From Imbricaverruca yamaguchii (taxonomy: Eukaryota > Arthropoda > Thecostraca > Neoverrucidae): 64,000 bases of DNA. Where the stretch lies: positions 449,001 through 513,000 of the forward strand of contig JAOTOL010001449.1 in NCBI GenBank assembly GCA_034440575.1. Direction: 5' to 3'. The notes beneath the pieces were generated by a model that ran no database searches, had not been told where the DNA came from, and was given only the letters and a program-made list of their open reading frames with translations. The translations under genes were made by a program, and so were the position numbers. Of this stretch, positions 35,700 through 46,225 are shown one piece after another (position 1 is the first letter of the stretch; each line of letters starts with the position of its first letter).

Positions 35700-37480
35700 T
35701 ATTGCACTGCGTCTTTGGTTCCCTTTGGCTAGCTATTGACATTTCTGCGCCCAGGTGTCTTTATATCATAGTAGATTATGAATGCGTCCCCAGGAATAAG
35801 CAGTAAGTAATCCTTCAATGTTTGTGCGTAAATAGTCTCAAATCCTAGTTCTGAAAGAAGGTGAAAGAGATTGCCATTGTGTTCGGTTTGGAACTGATCA
35901 TCCAGCATGCCTGGATATGTCAGCGCCCTAGCAGCAGTCCTAGCAGCATGCGCTCCCAATCGTAACCTCTACACGTGTATAAGCCACGGAGTACCGTCAC
36001 ACGTCCGAGAAATCGAGGGCATCGCACGTTTCTGCGTGGCACAGATAGCAATAGCATAGTAGTGACCAAGGTAGCATAGTAGTGACCAATTATCGGTCGA
36101 CAGTGTCATCTCATTTCTTGACTTACTTCCTGACGATAGCCATTAGCTGAGTTCCGATTTAATCGTATCTAGCTTGTTTCTGAGTTCGGTGTTTCTTTTC
36201 CCATTTTGAATAAGTAAGCGACTAAGAAATTGCGTAGTAATCGGGTAGCAGGAAGATGCAAGGCAAGAAGAAGATCGTACATATACTTCGTACGATCTTA
36301 CATTAGACTCGGCATCCACAAGATGCTTTCTTCCAATCTCAACATGGTTAAGCATCCAGCACGAGCTTGCAGTTTTGCCAGCTTCTTTGAGTACGATCAG
36401 ACGGACAAGGATATTCCTCAACAGCAGGTGGCATGGACAAAATTTGATCAATGGTGATATACTGCTAAGAGATGTTGCGAATACAATAAATGATACCTCA
36501 TGAGATGTTGCGACAAAACACAAAGCCTTCATACGTACAGTCAGCTCGCATGTGCATACCGACGCCAGAGTTTACAGGCGGAAAGGGCGAACATCATTCT
36601 CGCACACGAATGCACTGCAAAGCCTTCGACCGTTTTGTCCTTCGACTCGTCAGTAAGGATGAGTCTGCACCTTTGGTAAGATGACGTGCACTTGGAGCGA
36701 GTGGTGGTTATTGGTTTTACGACACGTCGATCGTTGAGTCATGTAGCGTCGCTAATCTATCATGCTGATTGGTCGGGGGCAAAGAGTGGCGAAGGCAGGT
36801 GAGTCTCGAACCCACAATCGTTCGATTGTGAGGCGGGCAACTTACCCCTAGACTACTCGTCCCCCGGACTCGGAGCGATATATCTGAACGGCGTTATCGC
36901 GATTCGGTATTGATGATAGTGTAGTATTGATTTCAGGTCGCATACATTGCCCGGGGGATAGTCTCGGCGTCGTATAATCCTGCCAACTCTATCTGGCTCT
37001 CGTAGAAACTTTCCATCTCCGGTCGAAAAAGGAAAACATCGGTTTGTGCCTATTCTGGGAAGTATTCGCATGCGCCCGGGGAAAAAAACAGCACGATCAG
37101 CCTGATAACGTCGAAACTCGCAGCAGCTTCAAAGAGTAGCGTAGCCCTAGGTATTTTAGTTTCAAGGCTAGTGGTGAATCATAAGCCTTGGCGAGGAAAC
37201 TGACAGTTGGTGACGTTCTAAATGCACCGGTGGCGATTCGCAGGGCTGCACAGTGCAGCGGTCGCTTTCCGCTTTTATATGCCCCATCGTACACAAAATA
37301 TGCGCAGTTCTTCTTCGACCTAAGCAGTAGGTGATACAGAAGGAGAAGCGTCTTCCGACCAGGATTGTAGCACCATTCTGATCGGAACACACTTCAAAAT
37401 TCACCATTTGAAGCACATTTCAAAATTATTAAGTTAAAAAATACATTTGTCCCTAATTATCCTGAAATGATATAGATAAT
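35700..37480 (-). mobile_element. Decayed 3' half of an RNase H-bearing (I-group) LINE
   Basis: Minus-strand frames give two recognisable LINE blocks in the right order. At 37390-37097 is the end of the reverse transcriptase, with LHCAALRIATGAFRTSP and PLALKLKYLGLRYSLKLL, typical of the I and Jockey group thumb region. At 36532-36143 is an RNase H end with CWMLNHVEIGRKHLVDAESN, matching the CWxxSHVGIxGNExAD signature in degraded form. A SINE has inserted between them at 36701-36867. Stops and frame changes make it inactive. Downstream sequence to about 35700 may be its 3' end but was not recognised. Confidence 0.72.
36701..36867 (-). mobile_element. tRNA-derived SINE, family A, second copy
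   Basis: It matches the copy at 2276-2434 on the minus strand: ACGAGTAGTCTAGGGGTAAG, a box B GGTTCGAGACTC, and a tail GTCGTAAAACCAATAACC. Flanks ACTTGGAGCGA (36690-36700) and ACTCGGAGCGA (36868-36878) agree at 10 of 11 bases and are probably the target duplication. It lies inside the I-group LINE and is therefore younger than it. Confidence 0.85.
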
Positions 37481-37484
37481 CCGG

Positions 37485-37602
37485 AGGGGTAAAAACCTCC
37501 CCCCAAAATTTAAAAAAGGGGGGGGGGGGGCGCCGCCCCAAAAAAAACCCAAAAAAACCCCCCCCCCGGGGGGACTGGGAAAGGAAAAAAAAAAAAAAAC
37601 CC

Positions 37603-37641
<39 letters not shown>

Positions 37642-37669
37642 CCCCCCCCCCCCCCCCCCCCAACCAGGG
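37485..37669. other. Homopolymer block, probable assembly artefact
   Basis: Alternating long runs of C, G and A (for example 12 G, 17 A, then about 33 A followed by 22 C) with almost no other sequence. A comparable block at 40610-41118 lies on the other side of the element at 37670-40609. This pattern is typical of consensus failure or low-quality reads and not of ordinary genomic DNA. Confidence 0.7.
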
Positions 37670-38579
37670 CCCAGTTTCATCAATCTGCATCAAATCGTAG
37701 TTTTCAAATAAAAAGCACGCCTACAAATCACGTTTCACGTTTTTTCCAGTTCCACTAACAAAGTACTTACCTAGAAAATTTTGTCGTAGAATTTCCATGA
37801 ATCTACACACAAATTCTACGAATATACGCATGCATCAAATACAAGTAATTATGAAATAATAATACAAAATTATGGCACATGCATAAATGTTCCACATTAA
37901 TTCAAATCTTCATGCTGCTATGGGTTGGCTTAGTAAGTTTTTTCATTTAAATAACTATCTGAAATTATTCAGAGCCAGTTCACTAATGACAACATACTTG
38001 GTTGCCATGGGCAACCACAGAAGACAAATGAGATGCCTGACACACATTATTAGACATATTTCACAAATGCTATTCTTGTGAAATGCTTTTTGACAACATT
38101 TATTGACATGCCAAGTATCAGTCATGTTAATTCAGTATAAATATTGGTTTAGAAAACATTATTAATGGTTTGTGTAACCAAGGCAACTAGGTAGATAGCC
38201 AACAATGCTTCTAAACAATGCTTCATTCATTACCATCAACTGTCCATTCATTATGCTCATTCATTTACCATGGGCTATGCCAAGAATTGAAGCATCTAAC
38301 CACTATCCACATTATCCACAATGTCAAATGGAAAATGATTATGCTGCAAGCCAGGCAGCTTGGCTTGCTCAAGGGCCCAAGCACCATGAATGAATTTACA
38401 AGAAGTTATGTAGGCACCACTGCATACTGCAAGATGTAAAAGCTTAAGTAATTTCACAAAGCATCTAAAGGCTTGCATGCATTCTGCCCGTGTTTTTATT
38501 CACATTATTGTCAATTCTGATTTTGGTCGGTATGTAACCTCGAGGTACATATCCAGGCAAATGCATCCAAATTTGTACC

Positions 38580-38725
38580 CGCCTAGGCAGTACTTACATA
38601 GGTACCTACCTACCTACAGAGCCTGCTAAATAGAAAGGTACCCACCAGAGTTTGTGCCGGTGATCTTCAAGTATTACTAAGTAGGTATGAAGGAACCTAC
38701 CTAGGTAGGTAGGTATCTAAATCCT
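38580..38725. repeat. CCTA/TAGG tetranucleotide microsatellite, palindromic
   Basis: Runs of CCTACCTACC and GGTAGGTAGGTA in both orientations, interrupted by unique sequence. Similar runs recur at 39835-39905 and 47600-47625. Confidence 0.8.
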
Positions 38726-39776
38726 AACCTACCCAGATTGGATAGGCCATATATATTCCTCACATCTGAAGATTGTTCAATACCACGACTTTACAATCGG
38801 CCACAAGATCAAGTCTGAATGCCATATGCTTACAATGGTCATTCATCAATCAATAACTACACAAACACAACATATCAACAGTGGCACCAGAAACCCTACA
38901 CGGTGCGACCTCGAAACCGACGAACACTTGTGGCGCGCTGCCAGCTACGGATTAGTGACATCGTCAAATATCGCTAGTTTTGGCGCCATTTATTACCCGC
39001 CATGGAAAAACACCCGCACTTTACCGAACCGTTATATGTTTTCACCCAGTTCTAATTCGGATGATATTTTGAGACAAATTGAATGTGGGTGCAGTCGGTG
39101 GAGGGGACAGGGGTTGGTTGCTGCCGGCATCCCTCCAAGCTATTCAGACTGGTCCTGATAATACTCTATGTCTGGCAGCTTCATGCCGTCTAGTGTTGAT
39201 CACACGCTTGACCTTCATTTGCACGGGTATGAAGATAGGTACATACGGTATCATAATTATGAAATATAATACGTCTAATTTGGTGTATTAAAAAACATGA
39301 TTTTTTTAATACAAACAACGTTCAACTCTTTGGAATAAAAAAAAATTATCAGCGTCCATTGCCAGAACTGTAACCATGGGCGATTCCAGCACGTTCCAGA
39401 TTTGGTTAGATAACATCACTGAAGTGCAACGGTGGAAATATTCTTCGTCCAATCGCATGCCTCGAGTCGATCACGATACCGCCACCCTAACCTACATGTT
39501 CCCTGGGTTTGCCTCTGTCACGCGGGACAGCGCGGCCATCGCTATTGTTTACATCGTGGCAGAGTTTTTTTTTGCAGGCGGTCTTGGCGCCGTGTGGCGG
39601 GTAAGTCGGAGTTGGATTCTGGGGTTAAATATATTACCCAAATATTCATCCAGTGCTTATAGCCGTGTTGTTCTTGGCTAGATCTTTGGTTAGTGGAAAT
39701 GCATTTCATAGTGATATGCACAGATCAAGATGTATGCATATGCATAGTAATCTCACTTCATATGAAGTAGGTAGTT

Positions 39777-39831
39777 AGTTATTAGGGGTTTTGGGCGCAT
39801 CAACTGCAGTGGTTATACAGCGCCCATAGGT
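39777..39831 (-). mobile_element. 55-bp micro-insertion of a retroposon 3' tail with 12-bp target duplication
   Basis: On the minus strand the insert reads GGGCGCTGTATAACCACTGC, then AGTTGATGCGCCCAAAACCC, then CTAATAACT. It is flanked by AAGTAGGTAGTT at 39765-39776 and 39832-39843. The right-hand flank lies in TAGG-rich DNA, so part of the match could be fortuitous, but the tail itself is clearly the same motif as at 4356, 15166 and 61071. Confidence 0.72.
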
Positions 39832-40609
39832 AAGTAGGTAGTTGGGTACCTACCTACCTATCTATCTACCTTGGAAGGTAGGTAGGTACCTACCTACCTA
39901 CCTAAATTGTGCATATTAGTAGTACAATTATTATTGGTTGAATGGCAGCCAAAAGTACTTTTTGTGGCCTGTATGCAAAGCTCAATGATATACAGGATGG
40001 ACAATCATTAAAATCATTCATGACTTGCCTAAACTCATCAGCACAAAGGTGAAAATGTATCCTTAGGTGTAACACCTGACTTCTGTGATCATGGGCTGAC
40101 ATATCACCCAAACACCTAGCTGCCAAACACCTAGCTGCCTTCTATCATATCCATGATAGAAGGGAATATTGATGCACTAACAAAAACACTTAGCAGAAAC
40201 AACAGACTAACAATGATCAATTGACTAAGATAATAGACTATGACTAGAACAAAGAACACTAATCACAGGAAAGATCAATAATAAGTAATCAATAATAAAC
40301 TAGTTGGCCTATCTCCTCAACTCATTCACTTATTGCCAACATCACAATGTTACGCCTGTCATACTGTGCATCATTTGCATGCCGTCATTTCGTTAAAATT
40401 CTCCCACCACTAGGGTTTGATGAAACTAGACATGCATTGATTCGTAGTTTTTGAGTCGTGGAATCGTAAAATTGTGTGCGTGTTTTTGAAAGCGTGCTTT
40501 TTTTGGAAAATCGTAGAATTTATTTTTGTGAAACTGGAAATTACGTTTAACGCTCAAAAAAGCTGCTGAATCGTGAAATCGTCAATTCGTAACATTGATG
40601 AAACTGGGG

Positions 40610-40795
40610 GATAAAAAAAAAAAAAAAAAAAAAAAAAACCCATTAGCCCACGTATTCCATATTTTAAAAGCTAAAAAAAATAAAAAAATACCATTTTATA
40701 TGGTATACCCTCTTTATATAAAAAATCCCACTTTAATTTGAAGTTTTTTTTAAATAAAAACAACTTTTTTTTTTTTTTTTTTTTTTTTTATTAAA

Positions 40796-40838
<43 letters not shown>

Positions 40839-41118
40839 AAAACAAATAAACACCCAACCCCCCTTTTTTTTTCTCTTTTATAAAATAAACTCCCTCCCCA
40901 CCAAATCAATAAACCCCCCCTTTTTTTCATAAAAACAAACCCCCCCTTTTTTTTTTTTTTTTTTATTTTTTTTTTTTATTTTTTAATTTTTTTTACTGCT
41001 AATATTTTTTTTTTTTGGTTGCTTGTTTCTTTCTTCCCCCTTCTTTAATAAATTTAATCTTACCCTTATTTTTTTTTTTCCCTTTTTTTTTCTTTTTTTA
41101 AACCAACAAAAATCTTTT
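40610..41118. other. Homopolymer and low-complexity block, probable assembly artefact
   Basis: Long A, T and C runs separated by fragments such as CAAATAAACACCCAACCCC. It lies exactly between the right end of the inverted-repeat element and the truncated 3' end of the CR1 LINE, whose downstream sequence is missing here. Confidence 0.7.
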
Positions 41119-41120
41119 TC

Positions 41121-41456
41121 ATAGCTAGGAGACTAAGCTTGGATGCAGTATTCCAAATGTGGCCTGACGTATGCACAGTAAAGCTTCCTGATCACTTCCT
41201 CACTTCTGTATGATACATTCCTATTTATTGCCCCGAGCATTCTCAGTGCCTTCTTCCTGGCTTCCTTGGTCTTTTCTGATGCCCCCAGTTTTGTGTTTAG
41301 AATAAAACCTAAATCCTTCTCCTGTTGAGTCACTGATAGGACTTGGAAACCCATCAAGTATGGAGCCTTCATATACTGCTTACCTACATGCATGATTTTG
41401 CACTTATGAAAATTAAATTTCATTTGCCATTCTTCGGACCACTTCACATGTTCGTC
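41121..41456 (-). pseudogene. CR1-like ORF2, C-terminal part of the reverse transcriptase
   Basis: The minus frame contains EEWQMKFNFHKCKIMHVGK, then GFVLNTKLGASEK-like sequence and CAYVRPHLEYCIQA. These are standard for the region after the catalytic FADD motif in CR1 and L2-type elements (W.MKFN..KC..MH.G and YVRPHLEY...). It continues directly from 44073 once the intervening element and one TAA copy are removed. It stops near 41121 in homopolymer sequence, so the 3' untranslated region is missing. Confidence 0.88.
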
Positions 41457-41459
41457 TAA
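41457..41459. repeat. TAA target-site duplication, left copy
   Basis: TAA directly precedes the inverted terminus AGCCCGGTTCACACT. The matching copy is at 44070-44072. Confidence 0.8.
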
Positions 41460-44069
41460 AGCCCGGTTCACACTACGGTCTTTTGACGCTTTCCGAGCGT
41501 TTATTCATCGTTTTTAGGCCGTTTCGTTAAACAAACGGCAATCGAACGTATTTTAGGCGCCCGTCAAAACTGCGTCTTACGAACGTTTAACGCGATCGGA
41601 GCGTCGCACAGTGTGCACCGGGGCATGTCAATACCGGGTAATGAACGTCAATCTGGCGTCCAAAAGATAGTTTCAGTTTATCTTTTCAACGCCGATTCAG
41701 CGTTTAACGTTTTGTTGGCGTGATTGCGTGGACGTGAGATATTCGAAGTTGTGTTGGCTGTCTATGACCAGGTGAGAAGCATTGATTTGCTTGTGGATAG
41801 AATATCGCATTTCCTAGCACACTTCTTGACCACGTGGTAGAGAGGTAGAACTGGAAAATAGTCTCAGGCGGGATTGTATGCAATGTTGTGTTGTGTTTGT
41901 GTTTCATTGGCACGGAAAACACATGCTTGTTCACCCAAGATGGAAAGGTGGGAAGTAATATTTTTGGGTTGTGCATGCAGCCCTGACAAAATCATGCAAG
42001 TATCTCTGAAGAACATAGTCATGCAGAAAATCATTGGCCCGGTGAGTTATAAATGCCTATTGTAAGCAACGAAAAACCCTTGACAATTTCTGATACTCCA
42101 AGTACAACTTGGCACTGCCAGGTTATGCATGATGGTGAAAAAATATTCATAGTTTCTATTGCTGTAAATCCCAATTCATTGGAATTTTCAGAGCCAAAAG
42201 CATTGCTTGTGCATGTCCAATGCCAACTACACATGGTCTCTTTTCTGATGTGTGCATGATATGCATATTGAAATATGTACATGCTAATTTTGATCCTCAC
42301 TGTCAAGGTGCGCTTAAGTTCATGTCCCAAAGTAGGCTGCAAAGTTAACCAATCTGTTTCATCTGCATACTCATGGTTTGACATGTTAGGACTTGTGGTT
42401 CAGAATGGGCAACTAGATGATGATTTCCACAAAATGCAACCAGGAAGAACCCCTGTGGCTCAATGTTGCACTTCTGCGTTAGGTTTTTATGTCTGGCATA
42501 TTTCGCAACAACACCCAAATCATTTGTTTGCTCAGTCACAACTCGTAATTGGTCACCCATCAAGTGTGCATCCCTGGTATACTATCTACCTACATGCATG
42601 ACCTCACACTAATCAAAATTACATTTCATATGCCACTTTTTGACCACTTCATATGCTTATCCAACTATTTTTCTTGGGAGACTTCATGGCAAAATCAAAA
42701 ATATGTGGAACATGTAATATTAGGCAAGTTGTGCTATCCAGCTCAGCTGTGCAAGCTATCTATTATAGCATTTTACATTATTTGTTCAGTTGGCATATGA
42801 TGGCACATTCAGTCAAATATGCTTCATTGGCATGAAAAAAAAACATGCTTGTTCACCCAAGATGGAAAATAACATTCTGGGGTTGTGCATGCAGCACTGA
42901 CAAAATCTTGCAAGTATCTCTGAAGAACATAGCCATGCTGAAAATCATTGGCCCTGTGAGTTCTAAGTGCTTATTATAAGCAATGAAAAACCCTTGACAA
43001 TTTCTGACACTCCAAGCACAACTTAGCACTGCCAGGTTATGCATGATGGTGAAAAAACATGTTCATAATTTATATTGCTTTAAATGCCAATTTATTGGAA
43101 TTTTCAGAGCAAAAAGCATTGGTTGTGCATGTCCAGTGCCAACTACAGATGCTATCTTTTCTGATGTGTGCATGATATGGATATTGAAATATGTACATGT
43201 TAATTTTGGTCCTCACTATTTCAACATGCACTTAAGTTGATGTCCCAAGGTAGGCTGCAAAGTTAACCCATCTATTTTGTCTGCAGACTCATGGCTCGGC
43301 ACGTTGGGACTTGTGGTTCAGCATGGGCAACTAGCTGATGGTGTCCACAAAATGCAACCAAGAAGAGCCCCAGTGGGTTGATGTTGCACTTTTGCATTAT
43401 ATCTTTATGTCTGGCATATCTCACAACAACACCCAAATCATTCTTTTGCTTAGTCCTAACTCATAATTGATTACCCACAAAGTATGCATACCTGGTATGC
43501 TGTCTACCTACATGCATGAGCTTGCACTGATCAAAGTTACATTTCATTTGCCACTTGCTGACCACTTCACATGCTGTTTCAACTATTTTTGTTGAGAGTC
43601 TTCATGGCCAAACAAAACAAAAATGCGTAAAGCATGTAATATTCTGCAATTTGTGCTATCCAGTTGAACTGAACAAGGCTGAACTAAGGCTACCACAGCA
43701 TTCAACTTCACTTGTTCAACAATGATGCAATATAAATGGATCACAGAGAATGTATGATTTTCTACATAGAGATTCGTGATTTGACTAAAACCCCTGTCAT
43801 TCATTGCACATTAGCCGGTTTGCAACCTTTCACAAATTTATTTACCAGTGCATACTATTCACAAATTAATTTACCAGTCAGAATGGTCTCATTGGCGTCA
43901 TAATTGATTCGTAGGAACCGTAAAACGAACGTTTTCATTCGGGGGATCAGCGTGCGTTACTCCCGGTGTATTTCCGCTCGTTTTACGACGTCTATCTTCT
44001 GTTCGACGTTCGATATCCGTTCGTTTTACGAATGTTTGACGCTCCGAATTGCCAAGTGTGAACCGGGCT
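41460..44069. mobile_element. 2.6-kb DNA element, TAA duplication, 15-bp inverted termini, internal duplication
   Basis: The left terminus AGCCCGGTTCACACT (41460-41474) is the exact reverse complement of 44055-44069, and TAA flanks both sides. The outer 150-250 bp on each side is rich in ACG words (AACGAACG, CGTTTTACG). A 3-bp TAA or TTA duplication is characteristic of PIF/Harbinger elements. There is no transposase frame. The interior holds two tandem copies, offset by about 920 bp, of a unit that itself contains a decayed CR1 fragment. It is inserted in the CR1 ORF2 shortly after the FADD motif. Confidence 0.85.
41885..43640. repeat. Two tandem ~0.92-kb units inside the TAA-flanked element
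   Basis: CATGCTTGTTCACCCAAGAT occurs at about 41921 and 42844. CCCTTGACAATTTCTGA occurs at about 42077 and 42991, and CTACCTACATGCATGA at about 42586 and 43505. Across each unit the copies agree at roughly 85 percent by eye. The distal part of each unit, ending CCACTTCACATGC or CCACTTCATATGC, resembles the LINE segment at 41330-41456 in the same orientation. Confidence 0.85.
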
Positions 44070-44072
44070 TAA
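44070..44072. repeat. TAA target-site duplication, right copy
   Basis: TAA directly follows the right inverted terminus. Its partner is at 41457-41459. Confidence 0.8.
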
Positions 44073-44870
44073 GTCTTTTTGCAGCGAGATATGCTCATCT
44101 TGACCTGTTATTGCCCTAAAGACCTTCAAATCATCCGCAAATTTCAAAACTTTACTGCTTAGGCCACTTTCAATGTTATTTACAAATGTAATGAACAGTA
44201 GTGGCCCCAGTACTGACCCCTGGGGGACTCCACTAAGAACATTTTGCCATGATGACTTTGTACCATTTAGCATCACTCTTTGCTGTCTATCTGAAAGCCA
44301 CAGCTCTATCCATTTTAAGATGCTACCTGCAATACCATGGGACTGAAGCTGTATCATTAACCGTGTATGGGGTACCTTGTCAAAGGCCTTACTAAAGTCA
44401 AGATATGCTACATCAACCTGAGTTCCCTGATCAAATTGTTCTGTGGCGAAGTTAAAAAAGTCCAAGAGGTTTGTGAGACACGATCGTCCTTTTCTAAACC
44501 CATGTTGAGTATCTTGAATCAATTTGCTACGTTCCAGATAACAAACTATTCTATCCTTGTTAATTGATTCGGGTACCTTGCAGACTAGTGATGTGAGACT
44601 TACTGGCCTATAGTTTTCAACTTTCCCTCTTTCTCCTTTCTTGAAAATAGGAACTACATTTGCCCTTTTCCAATCGGTTTTATTTTCGGCTTTATTTTCC
44701 TGATATGATCGTAAACAACATCACTATCAATGAAAACAACATCATTTGTCAGATCCCATGTCACTGAACTATGGTGTACGGTCGGCAGATTGGTCATATC
44801 TTCCAATGTAAAGACTGATTTAAACTGCTTGCTCAGCTCCTCAACAATCTCACTATCCTCACCCAATGTA
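44073..44870 (-). pseudogene. CR1-like ORF2, reverse transcriptase core
   Basis: The minus frame at 44522-44073 carries TQHGFRKGRSCLTNLLDF, then VAYLDFSKAFDKVPH (catalytic Asp of motif A), GVPQGSVLGPLLF (motif B) and KFADDLKVF (motif C, catalytic Asp pair). Upstream, 44866-44654 carries LSKQFKSVFTLEDM and HIRKIKP, the linker typical of CR1 and L2 elements. Between these a frame change occurs near 44650. Catalytic residues are intact, but the gene is broken by the frame change and by the TAA-flanked insertion. Confidence 0.92.
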
Positions 44871-45823
44871 ATCCCGTTTACTTCCAGTGGACCAATTGTG
44901 CTAGAAACTTTACTCAGCTTGTAGAAACTAAACTAAAGAAACTAAAGAACTAAAGAACTGTCCCCATTACAGTTTCTAGCTAAATCCAGTTCTTTTGCTC
45001 GCTTTGCTGCTCTGGTTTTTTGCTTCACAGTGTCTATCTTTTCGGTACGCCTTTAGATTAACGACATTTGAGGCTTAGTTAAAGACTCTAAATGCAGTTT
45101 TCTTAGCCTTAATTGCTTTTATCAAGTCAGGTGTAAGCCATGCTGGCTTTCCTACCCTTCTTTTGCGTCTTTGCTTTTGGGGGACATGTCTAATCAGAAT
45201 TTCCTTCAAGTAAGATTTGAACCTTTCCCACATTTCACGGGCATTCAAATTGGAGAACTCTTCTTCCCATCTGATGGCACTTAAAGCCGCTCTCATGCAG
45301 TCAAAGTCTGCTCTGTTGAAATTTGGAACCTTTACCAAATTATCCTTAATAATTTCCCCTACATGTGCCTTGAATCTTACTATGTTATGGTCACTTCTTC
45401 CCAGAGTTTCGCCTACAGTCAAGTCTTGAACCAAGTCACTTAAATCCGAGAATACAAGGTCCAAGAATGAACCATGCCTGGTAGGTTCCGATACAAACTG
45501 GTGTAAGAAAAGGTCCTCTTCAAGGCATTTCCTAAACATTTTGCATGATGGGGAGCCAACACCAGCATTTTCATAACCTTTTAGATTAAAGTCACCAAGA
45601 ATAAGGCACTTCCTCTGAAAGTTTCTACTGATTTCCTCACAAATCACCTTGTCAAGCTTCAGTTGCTGAGAATGTGGCAGGGTTCCTAATCGGTAGAAAG
45701 CTCATATCCTAAGAGTATTGCTGTTGCCTTTTCCCACAGTGACATCAAGCCAAATGGACTCCACACACATTTTTATCCCCACCTGCTACTTTTTGAGAAC
45801 TGAATAAGCTATTCATATAGAGC
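44871..45823 (-). pseudogene. CR1-like ORF2, C-terminal endonuclease and linker
   Basis: The minus frame at 45647-45075 contains KCLILGDFNLKGYE (the GDFN active-site motif of APE-type endonucleases), then EPTRHGSFLDLVFSD and ETLGRSDHNIVRF (the SDH catalytic motif). A basic linker with PQKQRRKRRVGKPAWLTPDL follows. Sequence from 45650 to 45823 shows the preceding endonuclease strands with one or two frame changes. A short run of AAACTAAAGAAC-type repeats at about 44925-44960 is a local expansion that breaks the linker. Confidence 0.9.
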
Positions 45824-45831
45824 ATTACACC
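45824..45831. repeat. 8-bp target-site duplication ATTACACC, left copy
   Basis: Identical to 49276-49283 and directly next to the CAGTGTTGG terminus. Confidence 0.88.
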
Positions 45832-46074
45832 CAGTGTTGGATTTTCACTTCTCAGTCTTGGATTTGGAGTGTATAATGTTTTGGCTTGCCAAAGTATGGA
45901 GTGTATAATCTTGAGAGGCACTATGTTATGGGGTGTATAATTTCCCAGTTTGCCAAATTATGGGGTGTATGTTGAAGCACCAAGTAACGGAGTATATACA
46001 TTTTATATATAACGAAGTGTATAAATTTTGAAAAATGCAGTGATGTCTCCTGGAATGAAGAACAAAAACCCAGG

Positions 46075-46225
46075 GGCCTCGGTAGCCTAGATGGTGGAGC
46101 GTGGGACTCGAATATCACGGCCGGCGGCATTTGCAGTCCACCCACGACCAATCGGTGTGATATAGGGTGGCGGCGCTATGCGACCTTGCGGTTGAATGCG
46201 TCGTAAAATAACCAGATAATTCTTC
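46075..46225 (+). mobile_element. tRNA-like SINE, family C, nested in the hAT-like element
   Basis: The head GGGGCCTCGGTAGCCTAGAT followed by GGTGGAGCGTGGGACTC resembles a tRNA box A region. The tail GCGTCGTAAAATAACCAG matches the tails of family A SINEs (GTCGTAAAATCAATAACC) at 2276 and 36701. AAGAACAAAAAC before and AAGAATAAAACG after may be the duplication, but the match is weak. Confidence 0.6.

Larger units (their letters stand above)
37670..40609. mobile_element. 2.9-kb element with perfect 15-bp terminal inverted repeats, no transposase
   Basis: The left end reads CCCAGTTTCATCAAT (37670-37684) and the right end is its exact reverse complement (40595-40609). Inside both ends for about 150 bp, words such as TCGTAGAATTT, AATCGTAG and GAATCGTGAAATC recur, as is common for subterminal transposase-binding regions. 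The interior is AT-rich with no long frame, so it would be non-autonomous. A target duplication cannot be read because homopolymer blocks replace both flanks. The superfamily is not assigned. Confidence 0.68.

Noticed and set aside
37457..37693. A 78-codon minus frame with Gly and Phe runs
   Set aside because: It is the translation of poly-C and poly-A blocks, not a gene.
40733..40930. A minus-strand frame full of Lys, Gly and Phe
   Set aside because: It is a translation of homopolymer runs in a region that looks like assembly damage.
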